Shown: positions 1 to 8,670 of the stretch, piece after piece
How the letters are laid out: each line of letters starts with the position of its first letter
Position numbering within the stretch: position 1 is the first letter of the stretch
NCBI RefSeq assembly: GCF_024437735.1
Contig: NZ_JANFQO010000021.1
Span: forward strand, 1 to 64,000
Length of the DNA: 64,000 bases
DNA from: Tahibacter harae
GTDB taxonomy: Bacteria > Pseudomonadota > Gammaproteobacteria > Xanthomonadales > Rhodanobacteraceae
Direction: 5' to 3'
Program-made: the position numbers and the translations under genes
The notes under the pieces: generated by a model
Databases searched by the model: none
Told to the model about the DNA's origin: nothing
The model's input: only the letters and a program-made list of their open reading frames with translations

Positions 1-2313
1 GCCGAAGTTCCAGCTGCGCGAGACGATGCTGCCGTCGGAATCAGTGGAGCTGTCGGTGAAGTTCGCCGTCAGGCCGCTGGTGCTGCTGCTGAAGTTCGCC
101 ACCGGCGGCACGTTGGTGGTGCCCGTGGTGAAGGCGCCGCTGGCGGCCAGCGCGTACTTCTGCGGGCCGGTCGGCACGTTGATGCCGCGCACGCGCACGG
201 TGTAGGTGCCGGCGGCCGGGCTGGCGAAGCTGATGCGGTGGACGTTGTTGCGGTTGTCGTAGTTGGTGGTCGTGGTGCTCTGGCTCGGATTGGCGTTGCT
301 GACGCTGACGCCGGACGGCAGCTTCTGCGTCCACACATCGCCGTTGGGCGCGACCACTTCCAGGCGCAGGCTGTTGACCAGGGCCGGGTTGGCGTTGACC
401 GCGGCGGCGACGTCGGTCCAGGTCAGCGTGACATTCAGCGGCTGGCCGGCGGCGACGTTGAGGGTGTGGGTGTCCACGCCGCTGGTCTGCAGGCCGGTCG
501 GCGCATCGTGCACGTACAGGCGCAGGCCGTCGCCGTTGAAGTACAGCGAGTCGTCGAGCAGGATGCGGCCCCAGCCCTGCGACTGGCCCGGCGAGGTGCC
601 GGCGCCGCTGCCGGTCATCGGCATCGCGCCGTTGATCAGGATGGCCTTGATCAGCGCGCCGGACGGATTGGCGATGGCGTCGGCGGCGTTCTTCTGGCCG
701 CTGGGATAGAAGCCGCGCTGCAGGTATTCGCGCACCAGGGCGGCGAGACCGGCGGCGGTCGGCGTGGCCATGGAGGTGCCGCTCATGCTCAGCGTGCCGC
801 AGGCGTTGCGCGCGGCGGAGATGATGCCGTTGCCCTGGGCGGTGATGTCGGGCTTGGTGCGGGCGTCGTTGGTCGGGCCGCGCGAGGAGAAGCTGGCCAT
901 GGCGCTGGCCGACGTGCCGCGCATGGTGGCGCCGACGGTGATCACGTTCTTGGCGTTGCCCGGGCTGCCGACGTTGTAGCCGGCCGGGGCGATGCTGCCG
1001 TCATTGCCGGCGGCGAACAGCAGCACCAGGTCGCTGCGGTCGCGGGTGACGTTGTCGGCGTCGCGGGCCTGGGCGTCATAGGTGACGGTACAGCCGGAGA
1101 TGTACTGGCCGAGCTGGTTGACGCAGCCGCCGCCCCAGGAGTTGCTGTGCAGGCGCGCGCCGTTGCTGTAGGCCGTGTTGGCGGCGTGGTACGGATTGCC
1201 GCCGTGGCTGTTGAGATAGGCCAGGTCGCCGCCGGATTCCTGCATCACCAGCTTGGCGCCGGGGGCGGTGCCGTCCAGGTCGGTGTTGCCGCCCGGGGTG
1301 GTGAAGGTGTTGCAGTCCACCGGATTGGCGCTGTTGTTGCCGGCGATGGAGCCGGCGACGTGGGTACCGTGACCGTGGTTGTCGGTCGGCGTGGTGCCGG
1401 TCAGGCCGGACCACTTGTAGTACGCGATCACCTTGCGCGCATTGTTGTTCGGGCTGGCGATCGGCGCGCAGCTGGCGCCGCTGGTGCAGTTCACCACCGG
1501 GGTGGTCTGCGCCGGATCGTTGAACGAGCAGTGCGCCATGTGGATGCCGGTATCCAGCTCGCCGATGATCTGGCCGCAGCCGTACAGGCCGCGGTTGAAC
1601 ACCGGCAGCAGCGGCGAGGGCGAGTTCACATTGCTCTGGTGCAGCCAGTCGGCCTGCGAGTTCAGCAGGCGCATGGGCCAGCGGAAGCCGATTGCCGACA
1701 CGCCCGGATCCTGCGCCAGCTGCAGCACGGCCTGCTGCAGCTGGGCGCGCTCGAAGCGCGCGAGCAGGCGGGTTTCGTTGCCGGCTTCCACCGTGCTGGT
1801 GAAGCTCAGGCCCGGCGTGCTGGCAAGGCGCGCCTGCACGCTGCTGCGGTCGCTGTTGCTGTTGAGGCTGATGACCAGTTCCTGGATCTCGCCTTCGCGC
1901 ACGATGTTGCCGTCGCGCAGTTCCACCGCCACGTTCGGATCGATCTTGAAGGCCGGCAGGAACGGGCCGTGCCAGATCACGCCGCGCATGCCGTTCAGCC
2001 GGGTGCTCGCGTCCGGACTCATGCGCACGATGTAGGCGTAGTGCGGTGCATAGCCGATGATCTGTGCGCCGAGCTGTTCCACCGAGCGGCGGGTGCTGTC
2101 GCTGATCGGACCGCTGAACTTGATCAGGCGCAGATCGGAATTCTTGTACAGATCGACATTGCCCAGTTCCTGCAACGCCGGGTTGATCATGGTGACCTTG
2201 CCGGAGCACACATCCTGCTCGGCGCCGGCGAAGCTGACCAGGCATCGCTCGTCGGCGGCGTGAGCCGAAAATGACAAGGCGAGCGTGATGCCGATAAACA
2301 ATGACTTACGCAT
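1..2313 (-). CDS. Secreted subtilisin-like (S8) serine protease with C-terminal PKD-like domain, partial
   Basis: The frame is open from the ATG at 2313 to the left edge, 771 codons with no stop, so the C-terminus is missing. An 'AGGGA' ribosome site sits 7 bases upstream. Residues 1-20 form a signal peptide ending in AHA. A propeptide-like region of about 230 residues follows, then the S8 triad: Asp in GELDTG near residue 254, His in HGHGTHVAG near 317, and Ser in SGTSMATP near 512. A beta-sandwich region typical of Kp43-like S8 proteases follows, and the visible end (PVANFSSSTSG, then SWNFG) reads as the start of a PKD domain. It should be exported as a proenzyme and degrade extracellular protein. 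Substrate unknown. The long plus-strand open frame over the same bases is a shadow. Confidence 0.93.
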   Translation of the reverse strand, partial: MRKSLFIGITLALSFSAHAADERCLVSFAGAEQDVCSGKVTMINPALQELGNVDLYKNSDLRLIKFSGPISDSTRRSVEQLGAQIIGYAPHYAYIVRMSPDASTRLNGMRGVIWHGPFLPAFKIDPNVAVELRDGNIVREGEIQELVISLNSNSDRSSVQARLASTPGLSFTSTVEAGNETRLLARFERAQLQQAVLQLAQDPGVSAIGFRWPMRLLNSQADWLHQSNVNSPSPLLPVFNRGLYGCGQIIGELDTGIHMAHCSFNDPAQTTPVVNCTSGASCAPIASPNNNARKVIAYYKWSGLTGTTPTDNHGHGTHVAGSIAGNNSANPVDCNTFTTPGGNTDLDGTAPGAKLVMQESGGDLAYLNSHGGNPYHAANTAYSNGARLHSNSWGGGCVNQLGQYISGCTVTYDAQARDADNVTRDRSDLVLLFAAGNDGSIAPAGYNVGSPGNAKNVITVGATMRGTSASAMASFSSRGPTNDARTKPDITAQGNGIISAARNACGTLSMSGTSMATPTAAGLAALVREYLQRGFYPSGQKNAADAIANPSGALIKAILINGAMPMTGSGAGTSPGQSQGWGRILLDDSLYFNGDGLRLYVHDAPTGLQTSGVDTHTLNVAAGQPLNVTLTWTDVAAAVNANPALVNSLRLEVVAPNGDVWTQKLPSGVSVSNANPSQSTTTTNYDNRNNVHRISFASPAAGTYTVRVRGINVPTGPQKYALAASGAFTTGTTNVPPVANFSSSTSGLTANFTDSSTDSDGSIVSRSWNFG

Positions 2314-3114
2314 GTGGACATTCCCTCGGTGGTGTCGACTGCGGCCTATGCATGCACCACCCCCGTGATGGCGTGCAGCGGCGTTGGATTCCGGCGGCGG
2401 CGGCGCCGCCGCCGGAGTGGGCCCACCGGATGCGCCGGCCGCCCCGCTGCGGCCGGTGTTCCGTGCGCCGGCGTCCGGCGCATCCGGTGGGAAAGTCATT
2501 CGGTCGTTGTTCGCGTGTTGCCGTTCCGCCGGCGCCTGCCGTCATGTCGGCGCGCGGTCGCTGCCCCCCGGCAGGTCGCGCCGTTCTATCCACTCGGCTT
2601 TCGGAGCCGCGGCAGCTCAGCGCCGCGGCCCGGCGCAGGCGTCCTGGCCGGCTTCCCCTCCGCCGCCGGACCGCGGGTGCCGTTGGCCGGGTGGGAATCA
2701 CCCGAGCATGGGTGCTTCGGCGTGGAGTGGCATTGAAGAATTTCTAGGAAATTTATTTTTCTTGCAGGTGTTTGATAGTGCTGACTTATTTTGCGCAGCG
2801 CAGGGCGCCGGCGGGCGTGGGGCGGGCCGGCGCGGCCGGCGCCGGGGGGCCGTAAGGATTGGCGTCGCCAGTCTGCATGGCTGAGGCCGGCTTCATCCGC
2901 GGCCGTCTGGCCGCCGCGCAGAGCCGGGCCTGGGGCGGGCACGGAAGCCGGCAACGCCGTACCGGAGCGACAGTCCGCGGCGGTACGGGCGCGCCGCTGC
3001 CGCCGGCGCTGCCAGGCGGCGATGCCGCCGCCCGGCCGCTGCCGCAGCGGTAGCGGCGAGCCGGGGCCGGCATTGCAATCTGCGCTGGCGGATCGCCCAC
3101 GTCGCCGCGTGCTG
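2314..3114. other. Long intergenic region between protease and histidine kinase genes
   Basis: Eight hundred bases with no credible gene; the open frames here are GC-rich shadows without ribosome sites. It holds a 17-bp perfect inverted repeat (2422-2491) and an AT-rich island at about 2735-2800, striking in this GC-rich DNA. The island contains the inverted repeat AATTTC-TAG-GAAATT (2739-2753). The protease gene lies downstream on minus, so the island could hold its promoter, but it is over 400 bases from the start codon and a small RNA is equally possible. Confidence 0.5.
2422..2491. repeat. 17-bp perfect inverted repeat with inner hairpin
   Basis: CCCACCGGATGCGCCGG at 2422-2438 is exactly inverted at 2475-2491, with a 36-base spacer. 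Inside it, TGCGCCGG-cgt-CCGGCGCA (2464-2482) can form an alternative 8-bp hairpin. No T-tract follows on either strand. It resembles a REP/BIME-type palindromic element more than a terminator. Confidence 0.7.
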
Positions 3115-4488
3115 TCAGTCCACCGCCGCCCAGCACAACAGCGACACCTTGGCGCCGCCGCCGGCGCATTCGCCGATCTCCAGGCGGAAACTGTGCAGCC
3201 GCACGATGGCCGCGACGATGGCCAGGCCCAGGCCCTGGCCGGCCTCGGCCTGGGCGGTGGCGCCGCGGTAGAAACGCTGCACCACTGCGCCGCGGTCGCA
3301 GGCGCGGATGCCCGGGCCGTTGTCGATCACGTCGATGCGCGGTCCCTGCGCCTCCAGGGTGGTGCGCACGCGCACCTTGCCCTGGGGCGGGGTGAACTTG
3401 ATCGCGTTGTCCACCAGGTTGGAAAGCGCCTCGAATACCAGGTGCGGATCGCCACGCACGCCGGGCACGGCGGCGGGCGTTTCCAGGCTGAAGCTGATCT
3501 GGCGGTCCTCGGCCAGCGGCGCGTAGATCTCGCCCACATGCTTGAGCGTCGCGATCAGGTCGACCTGGTCGAAGCCGGCGCGGCGGTGCATGTCCTCCAG
3601 CTCGGAGATGCGCAGCAGGGCGCGGAAACGGTCGAGCAGGGCGTCGGCATCGGCGATGGTGCGTTCGATCAGGGCGTGGCGCGCGTCTGCGGGCGGGGTT
3701 TCGTGCTGCAGCGCATGCAGCTGGGCGCGCAGCCGGGTCAGCGGCGTGCGCAGGTCGTGGGCGATGTTGTCGCAGACGCCCTTGACCTCGCCCATCAGCC
3801 GCTCGATCTCGGCCAGCATGGTGTTGACGATGCCGGCGAGCAGGTCCAGTTCGTCGCGGCGCGGCGATACCGGCAGGCGCTGGCGCAGATCGCCGCGCAT
3901 AATGGGCTGTACCGCGGTCTCGATATGGCGCACGCGGCGCAGCGGCTGGCGGCTCAGCAGCAGCGCGCCGACGAGGCCCGGCAGCACGATCAGCGGCAGG
4001 CCCCACAGCGCGGCGCGCTGGATGATGGCGCCGACCGCGTCGACCACGCTGGTGTCGCGCGCCAGCACCAGCAGCTCGCCGCTGGTCAGGTGCACGGCGA
4101 TGGCGCGGGCGCGGCGCGGATGGTGGCCCTGCACGCGCTGCACGCCGTCGCGCAGCAGGTGGACTTTTTCATCCAGCGGCAGATCCGGCGGAATGCGCGC
4201 GAGATTGCCTTCCAGCAACCTGCCGGCGCCGTCGAACAGGCCGTAGGAAATCACGTCGCGCAAATCCAGCGACTGCGTCACCGCCATGGCCTCGGGCAGG
4301 CGCGAGCGGTCGATAGTGCGGAAATAGCCGGTGATGTTGTCGAGCTTGATGTCGACCACGTTGGACAGGTAGCGCGTGGTATTCCACTGGATAACGCCCA
4401 CCAGGGCCGCGCACCACAGCGCGAACAGGCCGCCATAGACCAGCAGCAGGCGGCTGCTGCTGGAGCGCCACAGATCAGTCAGCTTCAA
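3115..4488 (-). CDS. Two-component sensor histidine kinase (EnvZ/QseC type)
   Basis: A 457-residue inner-membrane kinase. TM1 is about residues 13-33, then a periplasmic sensor region of about 120 residues, TM2 about 160-180 and a HAMP-like linker. The HisKA H-box is NIAHDLRTP with the phospho-accepting His at 244. The HATPase_c domain shows N-box NLVDNAIKF (Asn361), DNGPGI and GQGLGLAI. It overlaps the response regulator gene upstream by 14 bases (4475-4488), so the pair is translationally coupled and it should phosphorylate that regulator. The ligand cannot be told: the sensor region matches no motif I recognise. Confidence 0.93.
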   Translation of the reverse strand: MKLTDLWRSSSSRLLLVYGGLFALWCAALVGVIQWNTTRYLSNVVDIKLDNITGYFRTIDRSRLPEAMAVTQSLDLRDVISYGLFDGAGRLLEGNLARIPPDLPLDEKVHLLRDGVQRVQGHHPRRARAIAVHLTSGELLVLARDTSVVDAVGAIIQRAALWGLPLIVLPGLVGALLLSRQPLRRVRHIETAVQPIMRGDLRQRLPVSPRRDELDLLAGIVNTMLAEIERLMGEVKGVCDNIAHDLRTPLTRLRAQLHALQHETPPADARHALIERTIADADALLDRFRALLRISELEDMHRRAGFDQVDLIATLKHVGEIYAPLAEDRQISFSLETPAAVPGVRGDPHLVFEALSNLVDNAIKFTPPQGKVRVRTTLEAQGPRIDVIDNGPGIRACDRGAVVQRFYRGATAQAEAGQGLGLAIVAAIVRLHSFRLEIGECAGGGAKVSLLCWAAVD

Positions 4489-5152
4489 GCAGATATCCCG
4501 AGCCGCGCACCGTGCGGATCAGCGCCGCGCTGCCGGGCGGGTCGATCTTGCGGCGCAGGCGGCCTATGTGCACTTCGATGACATTGGTGCCGGGGTCGAA
4601 GTGATAGCCCCAGACGGCTTCAAAGATCATGGTGCGGGTCAGCACCTGGCCGCTCTGCCGCACCAGGAATTCGAGCAGGCGGAATTCGGTCGGCAGCAGT
4701 TCCAGTTCCACCCCGCCGCGGCGCGCGACGCGGCCGATCAGGTCCAGCTCCAGGTCGGCCACGCGCAGCGTGGTCTCGCGCGCGGCCTGGCCGTGGCGGC
4801 GCAGCAGCACTTCCACCCGCGCGGCCATCTCGTCGGGGCTGAAGGGCTTGGTCAGGTAGTCGTCGCCGCCGGCGCGCAAGCCGCGCACGCGCTCGTCCAC
4901 GTCCGACAGCGCGCTGATCATCAGCACCGGCGTCTGCACGCCGCTTTCGCGCAGGCGCGTGACCAGGGCCAAGCCGTCCAGCTCCGGCAGCATGCGGTCC
5001 AGGGTGATGGCGTCGTAGGCGCCGTCACGGGCGCGCTCGAAGCCGGCGCGGCCGTTGTCGGCCCAGTCCACGCTGAGGCCGCGGCGGGTCAGTTCCGCCA
5101 CGATTTCCCGCGCCGTCACGGTGTCATCTTCGATGGTGAGCACGCGGGGCAT
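4475..5152 (-). CDS. OmpR-family response regulator
   Basis: 225 residues, full length for the family. The receiver domain (about 1-118) has the acidic pocket EDD at 8-10, phospho-acceptor Asp52 (TLDRMLPELDG), Ser80 and Lys102 (LTKPF). The C-terminal winged helix (about 130-223) has the usual LLPTEFRLLEFL and EVHIGRLRRKID segments. It is first gene of a two-gene operon with the histidine kinase downstream. A short AT-rich inverted repeat 80-100 bases upstream of the start could be an autoregulatory site. Target genes are unknown; the secreted protease downstream is a possible candidate by proximity only. Confidence 0.94.
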   Translation of the reverse strand: MPRVLTIEDDTVTAREIVAELTRRGLSVDWADNGRAGFERARDGAYDAITLDRMLPELDGLALVTRLRESGVQTPVLMISALSDVDERVRGLRAGGDDYLTKPFSPDEMAARVEVLLRRHGQAARETTLRVADLELDLIGRVARRGGVELELLPTEFRLLEFLVRQSGQVLTRTMIFEAVWGYHFDPGTNVIEVHIGRLRRKIDPPGSAALIRTVRGSGYLLEAD

Positions 5153-5233
5153 GGACGGGACGGGCGGCGGCAGGGCGGGGCGCCCATATTCCCGCGCGCC
5201 GCGGCCGCGTGCAATTCGCGGCCGCGGCGCGCG

Positions 5234-5251
5234 GATGAAGAATTTTTCATC
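5234..5251. promoter_or_regulatory. AT-rich inverted repeat upstream of the response regulator
   Basis: GATGAA-gaattt-TTCATC has 6-bp arms and a 6-base centre in an otherwise GC-rich gap. It lies about 85-100 bases upstream of the regulator start on minus, a plausible operator or promoter-proximal site. No binding protein can be assigned from sequence. Confidence 0.35.
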
Positions 5252-5293
5252 GGGCGGCCGGAAGCGTACCGCCGGGCCGGCCGCTGCGGCAGC

Positions 5294-6196
5294 TCAGAGC
5301 CACTCGCGCCGCGCGGTGAACACGATGGTCAGCCATTCGGCGCGGATATCGCTGCCCAGCTGGGCGGCGATCTCGGCGCGCACGCTGTCGATGTCGGCCA
5401 TGCGCCCCAGCGCCGCGTCGGCGGGCAGCAGGATGACGATGTCGATGAAACGCATGCGCCCGACCTTGGCCACATAGCTCTGGTAGCCGAGATAGCCGCG
5501 CGCGGCGACCACGGCGTCCATCACCGTGCGCACCTTGGCGTCCAGCGCATCGGGTGCCAGTTGCAGCACTTCGCGCAGGGCACGGCCCAGGCTGGCCAGG
5601 GGCAGCGGCAGCAGGCCCAGGGTCAACGCCAGCAGCACGCCGGAGTCGATGTAGCGATTCCAGTGCGCCAGGCCGCTGCCGGCGAACAGCGCGGCCAGGG
5701 CGAAGCCCAGCAGCACGGCGAAATTGATGCAGCCGCCGATCAGCCAGCCGCGCGCATCCAGGGCCAGCAGCGTGGACTTGAGCTGGCGCCCCTTGCGGCG
5801 CAGGCGGGCGGCCATGGCCAGGCTGAACACGCCGACCAGGCCCGCCCAGGCCGCGCCGGCGCCGAAGGCGAAATCATGGCCGCCGTCGATCAGGTCCTGC
5901 AGGGCGCTGACCGCGGCATAGGCGCAGGTGGTCGCCATCACCGCGGAATTGAATACCACGATCAGCGGTTCCAGATGCCAGTGGCCGAACTGGAAGCGCC
6001 GGCTGCCGCCGCTGGCGACCAGGCGCGACACTGCCAGCGCGGCGGTGGTCAGCACCACGTCGATCAGCGAATAGAAGCCGTCGAAGGCCAGCGCCTGGGA
6101 ACGCAGGATCAGGCCGGCGGCGACGCAGGTCGCGCCGACGATGAAGGTGGCAACGATGGAAAGGCGCAGCTGGCGCTGTTCCTGCAGCGTATCCAT
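5294..6196 (-). CDS. Cation diffusion facilitator-like transporter (predicted Co/Zn/Cd type)
   Basis: 300 residues with about six hydrophobic segments and a C-terminal soluble domain ending AEWLTIVFTA, the layout of cation efflux proteins. TM2 carries FDGFYSLIDVV, giving the paired Asp positions of the metal site. The matching TM5 segment reads RGWLIGGCINFAVL and lacks the usual HxxxD/DxxxD pair. As far as I recall this fits the COG3965 branch, whose substrate is not established. Start ATG at 6196. It follows the decarboxylase gene by 10 bases on the same strand, so the two are probably co-transcribed. Metal transport is therefore family inference rather than shown by a complete site. Confidence 0.78.
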   Translation of the reverse strand: MDTLQEQRQLRLSIVATFIVGATCVAAGLILRSQALAFDGFYSLIDVVLTTAALAVSRLVASGGSRRFQFGHWHLEPLIVVFNSAVMATTCAYAAVSALQDLIDGGHDFAFGAGAAWAGLVGVFSLAMAARLRRKGRQLKSTLLALDARGWLIGGCINFAVLLGFALAALFAGSGLAHWNRYIDSGVLLALTLGLLPLPLASLGRALREVLQLAPDALDAKVRTVMDAVVAARGYLGYQSYVAKVGRMRFIDIVILLPADAALGRMADIDSVRAEIAAQLGSDIRAEWLTIVFTARREWL

Positions 6197-6206
6197 GGGG
6201 CCGGCC

Positions 6207-8507
6207 TCACTGCTTGAGCACTTCGACCAGATAGCGCGGGCCTGCGGGAGTCTGCTCCGCGATCAGTCCGTGGATATCCGACTCGAAGCCGGGAAACTGG
6301 CGGTTCTGCGCCCGTGCGATGCGCAGCGATTCGAGGATGGCCGAGTCGCGCGCGCCGAAGCGTTCGCCCGGCATGATGGTGGGAATGCCCGGCGGATACG
6401 GCACCAGCATGGTTGCGGCGATGCGGCCTTCGAGCTTGTCGATCTCCACCCGCTCGACTTCGCCGCGCACCAGGCAGTCGTAGGCCTCGGCCGGGATCAT
6501 GGCCGGCTCGGGCAGGTCCACGTACATGTCGCGCATCACCGTGGGCACCTTGTGCGTCTTGTTGAAGGCGTGCAGCGCGCTGCACAGGTCGTGCAGGCCC
6601 ATGCCGGCATAGGCCTGCGGGTGTTCCTCGACCAGGTGCGGCAGCGCATCGGCCAGCGGCGCGTTGGCGTCGTAGAGATCCTTGAACGCCAGCAGCTCGG
6701 TGGTCAGCGTGCTCCATTTGCCCTTGGTGATGCCCAGCGAGAACAGCACCAGGAACGAATACAGATTGGTCTTTTCCACCGTGATGCCGCGGCCCCAGAG
6801 GAAGCGGCTGACGACGCAGGCGGGAATGCCGGTCTTGCCCAGGCGCCCGTCCATGGACAGACCCGGCGTGAGCAGGGTGACCTTGATCGGGTCGATCAGC
6901 ACATAGTCCCGCGGCAGCTCGCCGAAGCCGTGCCAGGCGGCGCCGGGTTCCAGCTTCCAGTCGTCCTGGCGCGTGGACACCGGCACGGCGGCGCGCTCGC
7001 CCTGTTCAAAACGTGTATGCAGCGATTCCGGCTCCCACACCTCGAACCACCAGTCGTGATCTTCCAGCTCGCCGCCGACATGCAGCATGGCGCGGCGGAA
7101 GGCGATGGCCTCCTTGTGCATCTGCTCGACCAGGCTGCGCCCGGCACGGCCGCGCATCATGCGCGAGGCGATGTCGCAGGAGGCGATCAGGCCGTAATGC
7201 GGCGATGTGGAGGTGTGCATCATGTAGGCTTCGTTGAAGCGCTCCACGTCCAGCGCGCGGCCGCGGCCGTTGCGCGCGTGGATCATCGAGGCTTGCGAGA
7301 ACGCCGCCAGCAGCTTGTGAGTGGAATGGGTGGCGAAGATGACCGCGTCCTGCTCGCGCGGCTTGCCCTTGGCCATGGCGTAGTGGTTTTCATACAGCTC
7401 GTGGAAGGCGGCGTAGGCGTACCAGGCTTCGTCGAAATGCAGGTAGTCCACGCCGTCGCCGATGTCCTCGGCGATCTTCTCGGCGTTGTAGCACAGGCCG
7501 TCGTAGGTGGAATTGGTGACCACGGCGATGCGCGGCCGCGCACCGCGCGCGGCCTTCTTCGCCGCCTTGCGCGCCAGCGGATTGGCGGCAATGGCGCGGG
7601 CCATGGCGGCGGGGCTGAACTGGTCCAGGCTGATGGGCCCGATGATGCCGTGGGCGTTGCGGCTGGGGCGGAAATAGACCGGCACCGCGCCGGTCATGAT
7701 CAGCGCATGCAGCAGCGATTTGTGGCAGTTGCGGTCGACGAAGACGATGTCGCCGCGGGCCACGGTCGCATGCCAGATGATCTTGTTCGAGGTCGAGGTG
7801 CCGTTGGTGACGAAGAAGGTGTGGTCGGCGCCGAAATTGCGCGCGGCCTCGTTCTCGGCGGCCTTGATGGGCCCCGTGTGGTCCAGCAGCGAGCCCAGTT
7901 CCGGCACCGAGACGGAAAGATCGCTGCGCAAAGTGTTCTCGCCGAAGAACTGGTGCAGGGCGCGGCCCACCGCCGACTTGGTGAAAGCCACGCCGCCACC
8001 GTGGCCGGGCGTGTGCCAGGAATAGTTCGACTGCGCCGCATGGGTGATCAGCGCCTTGAAGAACGGCGGCAGCAGGTTGTTCATGTATTCGTCGGCGGCG
8101 CGCAGCACCTGGCGCGCGATGAAGCTCTTGGTGTCCTCGAACAGGAAGGTGAAGCCGTGCACCATGCTCAGCAGCTTGGTCGGGATCTGCTCCACCGTGC
8201 GGCGTTCGCCGTAGAGGAAGATGGGCAGGTTGTCGCGCACGACCAGCTGCGTTTCCAGCAGGGCGTGCAGGCGGTCGAACTGGTGCGCACTGTCTTCGCT
8301 GCCGTCAATGGAGATCATCACCGCCGAGGCGGCGTTGTAGGCGCGGGCGCCGGCCTCGGCGTCGTCCATGGTCAGGCCGGTCAGCACGCGCTGGCCGTGG
8401 GCGCGGATTTCCTCGGCCAGGGCGCGGATCAGGATGCCGTTGATGCGCGGCGAATCGTAGTCGCCGTCGATGATGACGATGGGATAGTCGAGCGAATTGA
8501 AGTACAC
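6207..8507 (-). CDS. PLP-dependent Orn/Lys/Arg decarboxylase, probably arginine decarboxylase
   Basis: 766 residues, slightly longer than enterobacterial inducible decarboxylases (about 715-755). The N-terminal wing domain spans about 1-130 (VIIDGDYDSPRINGI). The PLP domain shows SWHTPGHGGGVAF, TNGTSTSNKI, HFDEAWYAY and ATHSTHKLLAAFSQ, whose Lys is the Schiff-base residue. The start is a GTG at 8507 with GGGAG upstream. It removes the alpha-carboxyl of a basic amino acid. Sequence alone does not settle the substrate, but agmatine deiminase and N-carbamoylputrescine amidase are encoded at 44.5-46.5 kb and need agmatine, so arginine is favoured; lysine or ornithine remain possible. It leads the cation-transporter gene by 10 bases. 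Confidence 0.85.
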   Translation of the reverse strand: MYFNSLDYPIVIIDGDYDSPRINGILIRALAEEIRAHGQRVLTGLTMDDAEAGARAYNAASAVMISIDGSEDSAHQFDRLHALLETQLVVRDNLPIFLYGERRTVEQIPTKLLSMVHGFTFLFEDTKSFIARQVLRAADEYMNNLLPPFFKALITHAAQSNYSWHTPGHGGGVAFTKSAVGRALHQFFGENTLRSDLSVSVPELGSLLDHTGPIKAAENEAARNFGADHTFFVTNGTSTSNKIIWHATVARGDIVFVDRNCHKSLLHALIMTGAVPVYFRPSRNAHGIIGPISLDQFSPAAMARAIAANPLARKAAKKAARGARPRIAVVTNSTYDGLCYNAEKIAEDIGDGVDYLHFDEAWYAYAAFHELYENHYAMAKGKPREQDAVIFATHSTHKLLAAFSQASMIHARNGRGRALDVERFNEAYMMHTSTSPHYGLIASCDIASRMMRGRAGRSLVEQMHKEAIAFRRAMLHVGGELEDHDWWFEVWEPESLHTRFEQGERAAVPVSTRQDDWKLEPGAAWHGFGELPRDYVLIDPIKVTLLTPGLSMDGRLGKTGIPACVVSRFLWGRGITVEKTNLYSFLVLFSLGITKGKWSTLTTELLAFKDLYDANAPLADALPHLVEEHPQAYAGMGLHDLCSALHAFNKTHKVPTVMRDMYVDLPEPAMIPAEAYDCLVRGEVERVEIDKLEGRIAATMLVPYPPGIPTIMPGERFGARDSAILESLRIARAQNRQFPGFESDIHGLIAEQTPAGPRYLVEVLKQ

Positions 8508-8582
8508 GGGCGGACTCCCTGCCGGAAAGCGCGAACAGGGCCGGAGTATGGCGGTTCTACCCCGGCGTGCGGCAGCCGGCGC

Positions 8583-8608
8583 GGTGGCGTTGTGTCACAA
8601 ACGCCACC
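8583..8608. promoter_or_regulatory. 9-bp-arm inverted repeat upstream of the decarboxylase
   Basis: GGTGGCGTT and AACGCCACC are perfect arms around the 8-base centre GTGTCACA. It lies 76-101 bases upstream of the GTG start on minus. No T-tract follows on either strand, so an operator is as likely as a terminator of the DUF4199 gene. The TTGTGTCACAA core vaguely recalls CRP/FNR-type half-sites. Confidence 0.45.
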
Positions 8609-8670
8609 GATGTGAATTCCGCGTGTGCGCAGCGCCCTCCCGCTCCCGGATCCAGGCCGGCCCCGTTCTT

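Noticed and set aside
238-2274. Long plus-strand open frame of 678 codons
   Set aside because: It lies antisense to the subtilisin-like protease, has no ribosome site and its translation is low-complexity Val/Gly/Ala/Arg, the usual shadow of a high-GC gene.
6141-8615. Plus-strand open frame of 824 codons opposite the decarboxylase
   Set aside because: Antisense shadow; the minus frame carries all decarboxylase motifs.
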